DNA of 64,000 nucleotides, from NCBI GenBank assembly GCA_947500505.1, contig CANMSL010000017.1, forward strand, positions 33,530-97,529, written 5' to 3'. Within the stretch, counting starts at the first letter, position 1, and each line of letters starts with the position of its first letter. The position numbers and the translations under genes were made by a program. The DNA is from an uncultured Aquimarina sp. Lineage in GTDB: Bacteria; Bacteroidota; Bacteroidia; Flavobacteriales; Flavobacteriaceae. The notes beneath the pieces are model-generated. The model ran no database searches. It was not told the origin of the DNA and saw only the letters and a program-made list of their open reading frames with translations. Positions 43,401 through 52,782 of the stretch are shown here, piece by piece.

Positions 43401-44966
43401 ATGCGTTATTTATCCTCTCTTCTACTACTTTTACTTATCGTTTTATGGAGCTCATGCCGCAAAGATTTTGAAGCAGATCCGAGCACGGGTAATCTTCAAT
43501 TCTCTGTAGACACCTTATTCTTGGATACAGTTTTTACCAATATTGGCTCCAGTACCTATAATTTTAAAGTATACAATCGAACGGAAAATGATCTTAATAT
43601 TTCGAGTATTGCATTAGAAAGAGGAGAAAATTCTAATTACAGATTGAATGTAGATGGAATTCCCGGCAAATCTTTTGAAAATATACAAGTACTTGCCAAA
43701 GACAGTATTTTTGTTTTTGTAGAAACTACCACTGATATCACCCAGCAAACTGGGGACTTAGAATTTTTATATACTGATAGGATACTTTTTGATCCTAATG
43801 GAAGTCAGCAAGAAGTAGATTTAGTAACATTGGTTAAAGATGCAGTGTTTTTATTTCCATCCAGAGATAGTGAAGGTATGGTCGAAAACTTACTTTTGGG
43901 AGTAGATGATAACATGGAAGAAATCCGAATTGAAGGGTTCTTTCTAGAAGATGATGAGCTTACTTTTACAGCAGAAAGGCCCTATGTGATATATGGCTAT
44001 GCTGCTATCCCATCAGACAGAATGTTAACTATTAATGCTGGCGCAAGAATACATTTTCATGAGAATTCAGGCATTATTGCTGCTAATAATGCTACACTTT
44101 TGGTAAACGGAGAAGTTAGTACCGATCCTGACACCATGGAAAATGAAGTAATCTTCGAAGGTGATCGATTAGAACCTGAATTCAGTGATATTCCAGGTCA
44201 ATGGGGAACCATTTGGCTCACAGCAGGGAGTACGGGACATATAATTAATCATGCTACTATAAAAAATGCAACAGTCGGAGTATTAATGGATTCTAATGAT
44301 GGAGGCACTGATCCTACCCTTACGATAACAAACTCACAGATATACAATAGCTCTAATATTGGTTTGTTAGGAAGAACCGCTAATATACTTGGAGAAAACC
44401 TAGTGATCAATAATTCTGGTCAAATTTCTTTGTATGCCTCTTTTGGAGGAACCTATAATTTTAATCACTGTACCTTTGCCAATTATTGGAATACAAATTT
44501 TAGAGAAACTCCTTCCGTTGCTATTGACAACCTATTTGTAGTTAGAGATGAAGGTGGAAATATTACAGAGATTCTTACTACCGACTTGTTGGAAGCTAAT
44601 TTTACGAATTGTATTATCTATGGTAACGAAAATCTGGAACTGGGAATTAATAGAGCTGAAGGAACTGTTTTTAATTATAACTTCCAGAACAGTTTAATAC
44701 GATTTAATGACTTTAACGGTCAGTTCGCAGATAATGAATTATATGATTTTACCAATACTGGTTTATACGAAGATGTTATTCTTAACGAAGATCCAGATTT
44801 TAAAGCTCCTTTTGATAATCTGCTAAATATAGGAGAAGATTCTGCAGCCAATGGACAGGCCATTACTCCTACTTCTGGAAACGATATTTTAGGAACTCTC
44901 AGAAATCCTACAGCTCCAGATATTGGAGCCTATGAGAGTGTTACTTTTGATATGGATGGAAATTGA
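43401..44966 (+). CDS. Lipoprotein with right-handed beta-helix, 521 aa
   Basis: I start at ATG 43401 because it begins a clean lipoprotein signal (MRYLSSLLLLLLIVLWSSC); an upstream frame extension lacks one. Residues about 20-160 form an Ig-like beta-domain (FSVDTLFLDTVFTNIGSSTYNFKVYN). From about 200 on, the short repeating strands (LTINAGARIHFHENSGIIAANNATLLVNG, INHATIKNATVGVLM, LTITNSQIYNSS) show a right-handed parallel beta-helix. Relatives are surface proteins of unknown function; some beta-helix folds cleave polysaccharides, but no catalytic set is evident. Confidence 0.78.
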   Translation: MRYLSSLLLLLLIVLWSSCRKDFEADPSTGNLQFSVDTLFLDTVFTNIGSSTYNFKVYNRTENDLNISSIALERGENSNYRLNVDGIPGKSFENIQVLAKDSIFVFVETTTDITQQTGDLEFLYTDRILFDPNGSQQEVDLVTLVKDAVFLFPSRDSEGMVENLLLGVDDNMEEIRIEGFFLEDDELTFTAERPYVIYGYAAIPSDRMLTINAGARIHFHENSGIIAANNATLLVNGEVSTDPDTMENEVIFEGDRLEPEFSDIPGQWGTIWLTAGSTGHIINHATIKNATVGVLMDSNDGGTDPTLTITNSQIYNSSNIGLLGRTANILGENLVINNSGQISLYASFGGTYNFNHCTFANYWNTNFRETPSVAIDNLFVVRDEGGNITEILTTDLLEANFTNCIIYGNENLELGINRAEGTVFNYNFQNSLIRFNDFNGQFADNELYDFTNTGLYEDVILNEDPDFKAPFDNLLNIGEDSAANGQAITPTSGNDILGTLRNPTAPDIGAYESVTFDMDGN

Positions 44967-44992
44967 GGTTTTTATACTACAAATAATCTTTT

Positions 44993-45103
44993 ATGGAAAT
45001 CGGATATGCTAAAAAAAATTATGAATCAAATGGAAAGGATTCTTTTAAGCACCCTAAAGGACACGGTTATCCGTATTACATTTCCCCAATTGTATCCCGC
45101 TAA
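44993..45103 (+). CDS. Possible 36-aa peptide behind the beta-helix lipoprotein
   Basis: A short frame from ATG 44993 to TAA 45101-45103 encodes MEIGYAKKNYESNGKDSF, then KHPKGHGYPYYISPIVSR. It is 26 bp behind the lipoprotein gene on the same strand, with basic and aromatic residues and no signal peptide. It may be a small gene or a relic of something longer. No second copy is available for comparison, so the support is weak. Confidence 0.3.
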   Translation: MEIGYAKKNYESNGKDSFKHPKGHGYPYYISPIVSR

Positions 45104-45116
45104 TCGGTTTTTTGAA

Positions 45117-46034
45117 TTAAAAAATGACCTTAGTATTAGGCAAAGCTATCTGAATTCGCTTTTTTTCTTCTATTGAGAAATTATTGTTACTTAATTCCAA
45201 AATTTTTAGGGATGAAAAGCCCTTTAAATTTTTTGGTAATTTTAACAAATTATTATTTCTCAATAGTAAAACTTTCAAATTTGGTAAGAATTCTAGTTTA
45301 GAAACTAAATCTTGAATTAAAAGATCTGAATTGTTATCCAACATAAGACCTTCGAGATTTTCTAATGACTTCAAGTTTTTGGGAAATACCTTAAAATTAT
45401 TATCCGATAATGCTAAAATTTTAAGGGACCTAATTTTCGACAATACATCAAATGCCTGTTCTAAGTCGAGTTTTGGATTGTTTTTAAGATGAAGTTCTTT
45501 AAGTTTATTCAACGTAATAAGGTTATCAGGAATTTTTACAAGATGGTTATCACTTAAGTATAGAAAATCTAGATTAGCTACCTTTGATAGTATTTGAAAA
45601 GCAATTGAAAAATCAAGTTTAGGGTTCCCTGCTAAATCAATCTCTCGAAGATTAGGTAAACTTGCTAATACTTCGGGTAATTCTTCAAACTTATTTTCCC
45701 TTAAATTAACTACCGACAATTTATCTAATTGAATAAATTGTTTCGGTAAAAAAGTAAGGTTATTAGCTTCTAGATTAATAAGCCTAAGGTTTGATAGCCT
45801 TGTAATTACATCAGGAATCTCTTCTAAATTACAATCTGTTACGTAAAGAGACTTTATGTTTAGTAATTTTTCTACTTCTTTAGAAAAATGATCCAATTCA
45901 TCACAATTAAGGTCAAATGACGTTACTGTATCAGGAGTTTTTAGCGCTTCATAAACTGATGAATATGTTTTATCTTGAGCATGAGCCAAGTACTGAAGAA
46001 TTGAAAATAAAAGAATGACCAAAAGTTTTTTCAT
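45117..46034 (-). CDS. Secreted leucine-rich repeat protein, 305 aa
   Basis: A signal peptide (about 1-19, YLAHAQ) precedes roughly nine leucine-rich repeats of about 23 residues (for example LRLINLEANNLTFLPKQFIQL, LKILALSDNNFKVFPKNLKSL). The phase LxxLxLxxN-x-LxxLP is the bacterial/SDS22-like type. There is no catalytic or anchoring domain; the chain ends directly after the last repeat. It presumably binds another protein in the periplasm or outside the cell. Similar proteins are common in Flavobacteriaceae. Confidence 0.82.
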   Translation of the reverse strand: MKKLLVILLFSILQYLAHAQDKTYSSVYEALKTPDTVTSFDLNCDELDHFSKEVEKLLNIKSLYVTDCNLEEIPDVITRLSNLRLINLEANNLTFLPKQFIQLDKLSVVNLRENKFEELPEVLASLPNLREIDLAGNPKLDFSIAFQILSKVANLDFLYLSDNHLVKIPDNLITLNKLKELHLKNNPKLDLEQAFDVLSKIRSLKILALSDNNFKVFPKNLKSLENLEGLMLDNNSDLLIQDLVSKLEFLPNLKVLLLRNNNLLKLPKNLKGFSSLKILELSNNNFSIEEKKRIQIALPNTKVIF

Positions 46035-46214
46035 TAGTGTATTTTAATATAAATAACTTTACTATTTATTGCTGCTTAGTACCTAAAAACTGTTTTATCT
46101 CAATTAGCTCACAGAGTACATTATGATTGCAAGACAATATAGAACATATTTTTTTTCTTTTTCTAATGTTCTATTATTTTTGCCTCACTAACTTTTTTTA
46201 TTCTTCTATTCGAA

Positions 46215-46781
46215 ATGCATTCATACATTTTCCAATCTCATCGACTAGGTTTCCGTAATTGGACACCAAATGACCTAGAACCTTTAACAGAAATGAATAA
46301 CGATGATGAAGTGATGGAATTTTTCCCATTTAAACCTTCCAGAGACGATACTAAAGAGTTTATATTAAGAATGCAAAAACAGTTGATTAAAAACGGATTC
46401 TGCTATTTTGCCGTGGATATTTTAACCTCAAAAGAATTTATCGGATTTATCGGACTCTCAGAACAAACGTATTTAAAAGATAAACCTGTTTTTGTAGACA
46501 TAGGTTGGCGCCTGAAAAAAAGCACCTGGAATCAAGGATACGCCACAGAAGGAGCTAAAGCTTGCTTAGACTATGGCTTTTATACGATTGGTTTAAAAAC
46601 CATATATTCCGTGGCACCTGAAATTAATTTAAAATCTGTTTCCGTAATGAAGAAAATAGGAATGCAAAAAGTCAGAACATTTGATCATCCTAAACTAACT
46701 GATTCACCAGATTTAATATCTTGTGATTTATATCAGATCGAAAAGGATGGAGCAATCCAAAGACAAAACCCTTCCCATTAG
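46215..46781 (+). CDS. GNAT acetyltransferase, RimJ/RimL type, 188 aa
   Basis: A single GNAT domain. The opening SHRLGFRNWTPNDLEPLTEMN, the motif IGWRLKKSTWNQGYATEGAKACLDYGF (acetyl-CoA loop) and VAPEINLKSVSVMKKIGMQ match the RimJ/RimL group, which acetylates protein N-termini or small molecules. The substrate is unknown. This is the last plus-strand backbone gene before the accessory region. Confidence 0.88.
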   Translation: MHSYIFQSHRLGFRNWTPNDLEPLTEMNNDDEVMEFFPFKPSRDDTKEFILRMQKQLIKNGFCYFAVDILTSKEFIGFIGLSEQTYLKDKPVFVDIGWRLKKSTWNQGYATEGAKACLDYGFYTIGLKTIYSVAPEINLKSVSVMKKIGMQKVRTFDHPKLTDSPDLISCDLYQIEKDGAIQRQNPSH

Positions 46782-46924
46782 TTCCAAACTATACAAGAGA
46801 ATTACCTTAGATGGTTTAAAGTAAGTTAGACTCTTAAACTTCTATTTTTTATAAACTTCTGACCGTTTTTTTGAATAATTCTTGAAATAATGTCGTCTGA
46901 ATTATTCTCCTAAGAAAATAAACC

Positions 46925-46950
46925 ACTATGGATTTGAAATCCATAGTTTT
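46925..46950 (+). terminator. Hairpin, probable terminator
   Basis: ACTATGGATTT / AAATCCATAGT make an 11-bp dyad with almost no loop (the central bases must open), followed by TTT. It is 143 bp behind the GNAT gene. Confidence 0.5.
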
Positions 46951-47002
46951 AATCAAAAGAACAAAATTCTTTTTGATCGGTTGTAGACATTAGCCAATTG
47001 CT

Positions 47003-47070
47003 TGTCATTTCAGCGTAGGCTGGAATCCAGAAAGTCTTAAGATGGATTCCACATCAAGTACGAAATGACA
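47003..47070. repeat. 68-bp palindromic repeat element (MITE/REP-like)
   Basis: The ends are perfect 9-bp inverted repeats (TGTCATTTC / GAAATGACA) and an inner pair is perfect over 8 bp (GGAATCCA / TGGATTCC). This form, with TGTCATTTC ends and GGAATCC-like arms, resembles dispersed palindromic repeats seen in many Bacteroidota genomes. Only one copy is in the window, so dispersal is not shown here. The rest of the 46782-47334 gap shows nothing else I can support. Confidence 0.6.
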
Positions 47071-47334
47071 GATATTGCTAAAATGTTTATAGAAACTAAA
47101 GTAACTGCAATGAAATTGAAGGGTTTTAACCTTTAACTAGAAAATAAAGTTCCAAAGATGTAAATAAAAAAAGTGATGTGACGAGCAAAGTATTTTTCAT
47201 GTTTTTTTATTTTTTTCAGCTCAATATTTAAGCCATATTCTGCTTAATTCTCAATTCGTTTATCAAATTGTTGGTAATGCTTTATGTAAAATCCGTTTCG
47301 ATGAATTTTAACATCTTGTAATAACACTTTTTTA

Positions 47335-48012
47335 TTAATAATAAATCAACACTCTCTTTTCAATTATTAAACCTTCATTACTTCGGTATTTTCTTCTTAC
47401 CCAGTGTCCGCGTCTGTTGAATTGATAGTCATAGTATTCAGTAACTACAACTGACTTCACAGGCTGAAATGGAGTCCAAATTGTTTTTATAACAACACCA
47501 TTTTTAAAAAAAGATTGATTTTGTTGTATTGTGTCACCAATAGAGTTTAGTAAAGTATGAGACTCTACTTTACATCCTTGATATTCGAATATTTGAAAGA
47601 CTCCGTCAGCAAGTTTTAATTCAGCTACATTTCCATTTTTATAGTACCTAGTAATTTTAACAGTATCAGTGACTGTTTTCGTATTTTCTATTAAAGAGTC
47701 CTCATCTTCAACTGAATAAAAATCCGGAAGCTTTTTTCTGGTAGAAATCATAAAATGTAATTTCCCATCTTTGTATTCTCTGTTATGAATTGATTTATCT
47801 CTACCATTTTTAATTAAAATTGCTCTGCCTTCGATATCATAATATACCTCACGGTAATTACTTTCGTTTTTATGTATTACCCTACTTTCAGTTTCAAGCA
47901 TAGCAAAAGTTTTTGCTGTTTTTATCCCTTTATCAGGTAAGCAGCTTATGGAGATTTGTCCATTGCATATATAACATAGTACAAGGAATATGATAATGTA
48001 AAATCGCTTCAT
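47335..48012 (-). CDS. Exported protein of unknown function, 225 aa
   Basis: A signal peptide (about 1-18, YICNGQ) and a beta-rich body with short Tyr/Gly-containing strand repeats (YREVYYDIEGRAILIKNGRDK, ITRYYKNGNVAELKLADG, QSFFKNGVVIKTIW), like the MORN-type strands of YwqK-like proteins. No catalytic motif is seen. It is the first gene of the accessory array when read from the backbone side. Confidence is fair that it is coding; function unknown. Confidence 0.6.
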   Translation of the reverse strand: MKRFYIIIFLVLCYICNGQISISCLPDKGIKTAKTFAMLETESRVIHKNESNYREVYYDIEGRAILIKNGRDKSIHNREYKDGKLHFMISTRKKLPDFYSVEDEDSLIENTKTVTDTVKITRYYKNGNVAELKLADGVFQIFEYQGCKVESHTLLNSIGDTIQQNQSFFKNGVVIKTIWTPFQPVKSVVVTEYYDYQFNRRGHWVRRKYRSNEGLIIEKRVLIYY

Positions 48013-48170
48013 ATTTTAATGAGTTACAACAGATCACCGCTATATTTAGATAGGAATTTAACTTCTAAACTACCTTACGAAGAACTGAATTTTAATTTAA
48101 TATTATTCTGGGCACAAAGTACAAAACTCATGCTTACATAAAGATGATGTTAGCGGTTCGGCTTTGTTTT

Positions 48171-49238
48171 TTATCGTTTATCAAGTGTATTCTTTAATTC
48201 ATTCAGATATTTCAAAATAGCTTCTCGCTTTACTTCTTCATTACTATTTAATTCCTTCTCGAAAAGGTCATAATTAACATTAACAAAAAGTAATTCATTG
48301 TCTGCATGAAAATAAGTCAGTAATTTCAACTTATTGAGCTTACTATCAACAAAATCAGGTTCGTAAATTTTCTTTTTTGTATCAAATTTATATACTATTT
48401 CTGTCGAGTCCTTTATAAAATTAATTTGATTTCCTAAAGAATCAGTAAATTGATTGTTAAACACAAATTTTAGTTTCAATGGTTTTGTGTCCAGAATTGT
48501 TGATTCGATCCAATACTCCCTCATACCCCAAGAGTATTGAAGATTTATATTTTCAATCTCTGTCAATGTTGGCAACAACTCATTATAATCGTAACGATAA
48601 AAATTAAATTGGTTCCACCATACACCTGTTCCACTTTCATAATTCACCTTATAATAGATGGTTGTTTCATTAAGTTCGTTTTTGAAATGTTTAAGTTCAA
48701 GTCCATAACGGTGAAAAATTTTATGTTTTGCAATAATCTTATCCGCTTTGAAAAAGTAAATATCATTATTCCAAGATAGTCCACCGTCGTAAGCAATCAA
48801 AATAGCAAATTCATTGAAGGTTTTTGGATTATTGTCAAATGAATATAAGATAAGTGGTAATTTATTGTTCTCTAAATTTGAAGCTAAGTTATGATCTATT
48901 TCAAGTTGAGGAAAAATTCGTTTTGCTAAGCTCAAATTTATTTCACCAATTTCAGTCGCTGACTTTAATTCTTTAAAATCCGTAGCGATTACTTTGTAAT
49001 TTAGTTTAATTTGATTCAATAAAATAGAATCGACTATGAATGTGAGTTTTTCAGTCCATCCATTGGGATTTAAACCTCCAATACTGTCGAGTAACGATAC
49101 AAGTTCTTTTTCAGCATATTGAACAGTCTTAGTAGTATTTGTTGAGTTATTTTTTACCAGAACTATTTGCTTATGGTCAGTTTTATTTTGACAAGCTATT
49201 GATCCAAGTAAAACGATAAATATTATTTTCAATTTCAT
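48171..49238 (-). CDS. Lipoprotein of unknown function, about 355 aa
   Basis: I use ATG 49238 (MKLKIIFIVLLGSIACQNK; lipidated Cys in GSIAC) rather than the ATG five codons earlier, because the signal peptide begins here. The body has no family I recognise. Motifs such as LILYSFDNNPKTFNEFAILIAYDGGLSWNNDIYFFK and NQFNFYRYDYNELLPTLTEIE suggest a mixed alpha/beta fold. Single gene with its own junctions. Confidence 0.62.
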   Translation of the reverse strand: MKLKIIFIVLLGSIACQNKTDHKQIVLVKNNSTNTTKTVQYAEKELVSLLDSIGGLNPNGWTEKLTFIVDSILLNQIKLNYKVIATDFKELKSATEIGEINLSLAKRIFPQLEIDHNLASNLENNKLPLILYSFDNNPKTFNEFAILIAYDGGLSWNNDIYFFKADKIIAKHKIFHRYGLELKHFKNELNETTIYYKVNYESGTGVWWNQFNFYRYDYNELLPTLTEIENINLQYSWGMREYWIESTILDTKPLKLKFVFNNQFTDSLGNQINFIKDSTEIVYKFDTKKKIYEPDFVDSKLNKLKLLTYFHADNELLFVNVNYDLFEKELNSNEEVKREAILKYLNELKNTLDKR

Positions 49239-49253
49239 TATCAAAAACGTCAC

Positions 49254-49565
49254 TTAAGCTGACAGATTAAAACTCTGTATATAAAATATATCAAGTAAAT
49301 AAGCTTAGACCTTTCGTATACACATAAGACAAACCTTTATATCAGTAATGACTTATGCTATTTTTATTATTCGTTGTGCCTTTTTCACAATATAGTAAAT
49401 GCATTAATTTATTTGAATACAATGCCAAAGGATATTCAAGAAAAGCTATATGGATTTTCGTAAGGGGTCGATGGACTGAGCATAGTTTCTAAAAGTATTC
49501 GGGGGATATTTAAATTTTTTAAAATTATTGACAAGTGTAACGGTCACCGTTGTTGGACACAGTTT
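49254..49565. other. 312-bp array junction with boundary element
   Basis: Apart from the 26-bp element at its left end (listed separately) the gap holds one CGTTGTGC at about 49378, a motif that recurs at other junctions of this region. No frame with convincing codons. Confidence 0.4.
49532..49557 (-). repeat. 26-bp boundary element, copy d
   Basis: On the minus strand it contains CAACAACGGTGACCGTTACAC, including the dyad AACGGT-G-ACCGTT. It lies 8 bp behind the stop codon of the HTH gene at 49566 and aligns without gaps to the copies at 51533, 56098 and 62197. Confidence 0.55.
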
Positions 49566-49772
49566 TTATTCTTTTTTATATTCTAAAATATCTCCAGGTT
49601 GACATTCCAAGGCCTCACAAATAGCCTCAAGTGTTGTAAATCGAATTGCTTTTGCTTTGCCCGTCTTTAATATGGAAAGGTTCGCTGGTGTAATTCCAAG
49701 AATTTCCACTAATTCTTTCGATTGCATTTTTCTTTTTGCAAGCATTACATCTAAATTAACTATAATACCCAT
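49566..49772 (-). CDS. Xre/Cro-type HTH regulator, 68 aa
   Basis: A one-domain helix-turn-helix protein (VMLAKRKMQSKELVEILGITPANLSILKTGKAKAIRFTTLEAICEALECQPGDILEY), like YozG of Bacillus. It begins 3 bp after the DUF2975 gene on the same strand. This pair is a recurring two-gene unit; the HTH protein probably regulates the unit. Complete domain. Confidence 0.88.
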   Translation of the reverse strand: MGIIVNLDVMLAKRKMQSKELVEILGITPANLSILKTGKAKAIRFTTLEAICEALECQPGDILEYKKE

Positions 49773-49775
49773 AAA

Positions 49776-50321
49776 CTATATAGTTAATTCATTTTCTTCT
49801 TTTAAAGCTATACCTTCTTTAAAAATATCCGCTAAAAAGAACATAAGATAACCTAAAATCAGAAAAACCATTAATTCAGTTGACAACAAATCAATTACTC
49901 TACTAGAAGTTTGCGTACAGGCTAAAATAGCAATATCAATAATCAGTGTTCCAAATGCAAAAAAAAGAAATGATTTTCCTACTCTTTTAAAATTTGAACC
50001 GACTTCTTTTTGAAAAATGTTGTTTCCTGCAAACAACTTTGTTGTTTTATCCAGCTGGTAAAGACCTAGAATTATGAATCCAAATACAATAATATAAGAA
50101 ATGGAAAAAAATAAATATGCTGTTATTGACATTTCGACATCAATACTTGTCAAATTTACTTTGGAGAAAAAAGGCTCATCAGGCAATTCCCATCTTCTTA
50201 TTAATCGAAAAGTCCATTGTAGATAGTGAATTAATTTCATTCCTACGAAGATAATTCCGATAATATAAATTGTGTTAAAAGCTTTAATACCTTTGTTTGT
50301 GTTTTTTGTTCTATCTGTCAT
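49776..50321 (-). CDS. DUF2975 membrane protein, 181 aa
   Basis: Four hydrophobic segments (about 13-33, 62-88, 110-132, 146-166) fit DUF2975. The partner HTH gene follows after 3 bp. The function of DUF2975 is unknown; the arrangement suggests a sensor or regulator at the membrane. No frameshift or truncation is seen. Confidence 0.82.
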   Translation of the reverse strand: MTDRTKNTNKGIKAFNTIYIIGIIFVGMKLIHYLQWTFRLIRRWELPDEPFFSKVNLTSIDVEMSITAYLFFSISYIIVFGFIILGLYQLDKTTKLFAGNNIFQKEVGSNFKRVGKSFLFFAFGTLIIDIAILACTQTSSRVIDLLSTELMVFLILGYLMFFLADIFKEGIALKEENELTI

Positions 50322-50638
50322 TTTAAAATAAATTTGTTATTGCAAATCTATAAAAAATTATCGAAAAACAATAATAAAATATTTTAAAAAAATAATCCTA
50401 CTTGCTTTAATTTGATTTTCAACCGTTTATTCTTTGTCAAACTACACTTAATGTTGACTATTTAATTTATGTGTCGTTGCAGAGCTAAATGTTACTAACT
50501 CATCGACATTATCTGTGCTTTGGTTGCTATTTTACTCATATTAAAATATTGATGAGTTTAACTACAGTCTGATTATCAAGTATGGTGCCCTACCAAAAAT
50601 AAAATCTTTCTATTTCATAGTAATGATTTCCTTAACCA
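50322..50638. other. 317-bp gap without a gene
   Basis: AT-rich, no convincing frame or terminator. It contains an A/T-rich promoter-like stretch before the DUF2975 start and otherwise nothing I can support. Confidence 0.4.
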
Positions 50639-51211
50639 CTACCGTATCAGAATCTCTGAAAAGTCCAAATTATACTCCGTGCTGTTGTAATCCAATCGAT
50701 ACATGTGATGTTCATTAAAAATATGAACTCGTGCCTCGATTTCAGATCTATACACTTTGGGTTCCTTTAAAATATCTTTTAGTTCACCAAATATGGTTCC
50801 TACGCAAATATCAATATTTATGGAACCTCTTGAACCCCATATATGTATTGATTCGACAATGTCATTTCCGAATACATAACCTAAGGTGTCAACTTTATAG
50901 ATAATATAATAGACATTGAACACTACCTATCCAGTTTCTAATCCCCCAGATCGTGGAAAATTTTGATTATCGCTTATTTGGTTTCCTATTACAACGCCAA
51001 AATAACAATAGTTTTCGATTGGGGTCATAAACTCCATTTCATCCATTATATATTCTTCCTCAATTTTTTTTGAAACATTAGTTTTTTCAATTGATTTTGT
51101 TGGAATAATTTTATCAATGCCAATAGAGTTGTCATTAATTGACTTTGATTTTTTTGGATTACACGCTGCAATCAGATTAATTACCAGAAGTGTTATATAT
51201 AGTATTTTCAA
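50639..51211 (-). pseudogene. Lipoprotein gene interrupted by one in-frame TAG
   Basis: One frame of 191 codons is cut by a single TAG at 50927-50929 (context GGA-TAG-GTA). The first part is a lipoprotein start (MKILYITLLVINLIAACNPK), ending SGGLETG; the second continues in the same frame as VVFNVYYIIYKVDTLGYVFGN and closes with a complete-looking end (YRLDYNSTEYNLDFSEILIR). The flow across the stop (short strands on both sides) indicates one protein with a nonsense change, for example from GAG. The family is unknown to me. A sequencing error would have the same appearance. Confidence 0.65.
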
Positions 51212-51572
51212 ATATCAAATTTTTCTAAAATTGATAATGGCCTCCATCGATATTAGTGTAGTTGCAAAAAAAGAATCACCCAGCTATTTTTCCCCCCGAT
51301 GCTCTTATTGAATTAAACATAATCATCTAAAATATACCTCTTATACATTTAGAATGAAATATAGAAGAAAAGCGTCTATTCGAAGCTCTTGATAAAAAAA
51401 CAATATGCACAACGGGTAATATATCTATTTAATCCGATTAAAGGTGGCTTTGATACAAACTGATACCAAATAAATAAATCGGAAACACTCTTAAAAGATC
51501 GCTTTTATGTCTGGTTTTTTAAAAACTAGAGGCTTGTATAACGGTTACTTATGTTGCTAACAACTTTTATTA
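51212..51572. other. 361-bp array junction
   Basis: On the plus strand the gap contains TGCACAACGGGTAATATA (from 51406), which resembles the junction at 62641, and the 26-bp element at 51533. No gene is seen between them. Confidence 0.45.
51533..51558 (-). repeat. 26-bp boundary element, copy c
   Basis: On the minus strand: AGCAACATAAGTAACCGTTA then TACAAG. It lies 14 bp behind the stop of the TetR gene (51573) and aligns gap-free with copies a, b and d; AGTAACCGTT is shared most closely with copy a. Confidence 0.55.
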
Positions 51573-52190
51573 TCAATCTAAAATAGTAAGTGCGTTTTCA
51601 ACCATTTTTTTTAGATTATTTTTGGAATCGTAAGTTCTATTCAAAACTTTAATTCCATTATTTAGAGTAAAAAGGAATAGAGCCAAAGATTCCAAGTCTT
51701 TTTCTGGTGAGATTTCTCCATTTTCAACACCTGTTTTTAAGTGATCTTTAAATAGATTAACAAATGTTTTTTGATTATTTTGAATGATGGATTTAATGAC
51801 TTCATCATGAGCGGCGAGTTCCGTCGCTGTATTTACTACCAAACAACCTTTATGATCTTTATCCGATTCTGCTTCGTCTGCTATGTTAAGAAAAAGATTT
51901 TTAAATCCTTCCTTTACCGAATGCTGACTATATAAAAAAGTTCTTAAACTTGATAAAGAGGTTTTTCTGTAATGTGTAAATGCTCTTAGAAAGAGCTGCA
52001 TTTTATCACCATAAGTATCATAAATACTGGCTCTGTTGATTTCTAAATGTGTAACGAGGTCTTGCATAGAGGTTGCATAAAACCCTTTTTTCCAAAAAAG
52101 ATTCATCGCTTTCTCCAATACAACGTTTTCATCAAATGACTTTATTCTTGGCATACTTTTATAGATATAGCAGGTTAGCTTATCATGCAA
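51573..52190 (-). CDS. TetR/AcrR family regulator, 205 aa
   Basis: N-terminal HTH (ENVVLEKAMNLFWKKGFYATSMQDLVTHLEINRASIYDTYGDKMQLF, about 18-64) and a helical ligand domain with GCLVVNTATELAAHDEVIKSII, as in the YxaF/LmrA-like group. It follows a broken monooxygenase gene on the same strand by 34 bp. Operator-like dyads lie in front of that gene, so this was probably its repressor. The regulator itself is intact. Confidence 0.88.
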   Translation of the reverse strand: MHDKLTCYIYKSMPRIKSFDENVVLEKAMNLFWKKGFYATSMQDLVTHLEINRASIYDTYGDKMQLFLRAFTHYRKTSLSSLRTFLYSQHSVKEGFKNLFLNIADEAESDKDHKGCLVVNTATELAAHDEVIKSIIQNNQKTFVNLFKDHLKTGVENGEISPEKDLESLALFLFTLNNGIKVLNRTYDSKNNLKKMVENALTILD

Positions 52191-52224
52191 AACCTGCTAT
52201 TAAATCATCATAATTAGGTTAGTA

Positions 52225-52679
52225 CTATTTTGTTTCACTTGCTAAATTTACTGATATTACATCATAAGGATGATAGTCCGGTGAAGAATTACTAAATACT
52301 TCCAACATATTTGGTGCTTTACCGGACTCAATTAATTTGACAGCCTCTTGAAGAGAAACTGCGTCTTTCCATTGCGCATAGACAATAACGTGTTCACTAT
52401 CCAAACTTTTATGGATATTTGCAGAAATGAAACCTCATCTGGAAGCGCATTGTTTCTGTCATTCCTCTTTGAAGTAATTCAACGATTTTTTCTTGTTGCC
52501 CTTGTTTTGGGGTAATTACGTTAATTACGGTTAGTATTTCTTTGTCAGCATTAATAATTGCATTCGACTTTTTCCTATTTGAGTCAAATAGAGCTTATTA
52601 AACTGAAGCTCATAGTTATAATTGCAATAGCAATTCCGGAAAAAGCGAACAAAAATTTTCGGTCTACAATAGTTTTCAT
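52225..52679 (-). pseudogene. Antibiotic biosynthesis monooxygenase-domain protein, frameshifted
   Basis: The minus-strand frame opens with a membrane-anchored start (MKTIVDRKFLFAFSGIAIAI), shifts near 52590 (SLISSI then stop), resumes as KSNAIINADKEILTVINVITPKQ with EKIVELLQRGMTETMR, shifts again near 52435, and continues SANIHKSLDSEHVIVYAQWKDAVSL to VISVNLASETK and TAG 52225. The ABM fold (small oxygenases acting on quinone-like substrates) is clear across the pieces. With two frameshifts it is a pseudogene. The partner TetR gene is intact. Confidence 0.8.
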
Positions 52680-52707
52680 ATTTCTTTTTTTAAATTAATT
52701 TTATTCT

Positions 52708-52782
52708 GGAATGTTTGTTCTTAAATAAATCAAAAAAAATCATTCTTTTGCACTAAGATATTTATAACAGAATAATCGTTCC
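52708..52782. promoter_or_regulatory. Paired operator-like sites for the TetR regulator
   Basis: GGAATGTTTGTTC (52708-52720) and, inverted, GGAACGATTATTC (minus strand, 52770-52782) agree at 10 of 13 positions. They bracket the region where the promoter of the broken monooxygenase gene must lie. GGAA...TTC dyads of this size are typical of TetR-family operators. Inference from sequence only. Confidence 0.45.
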
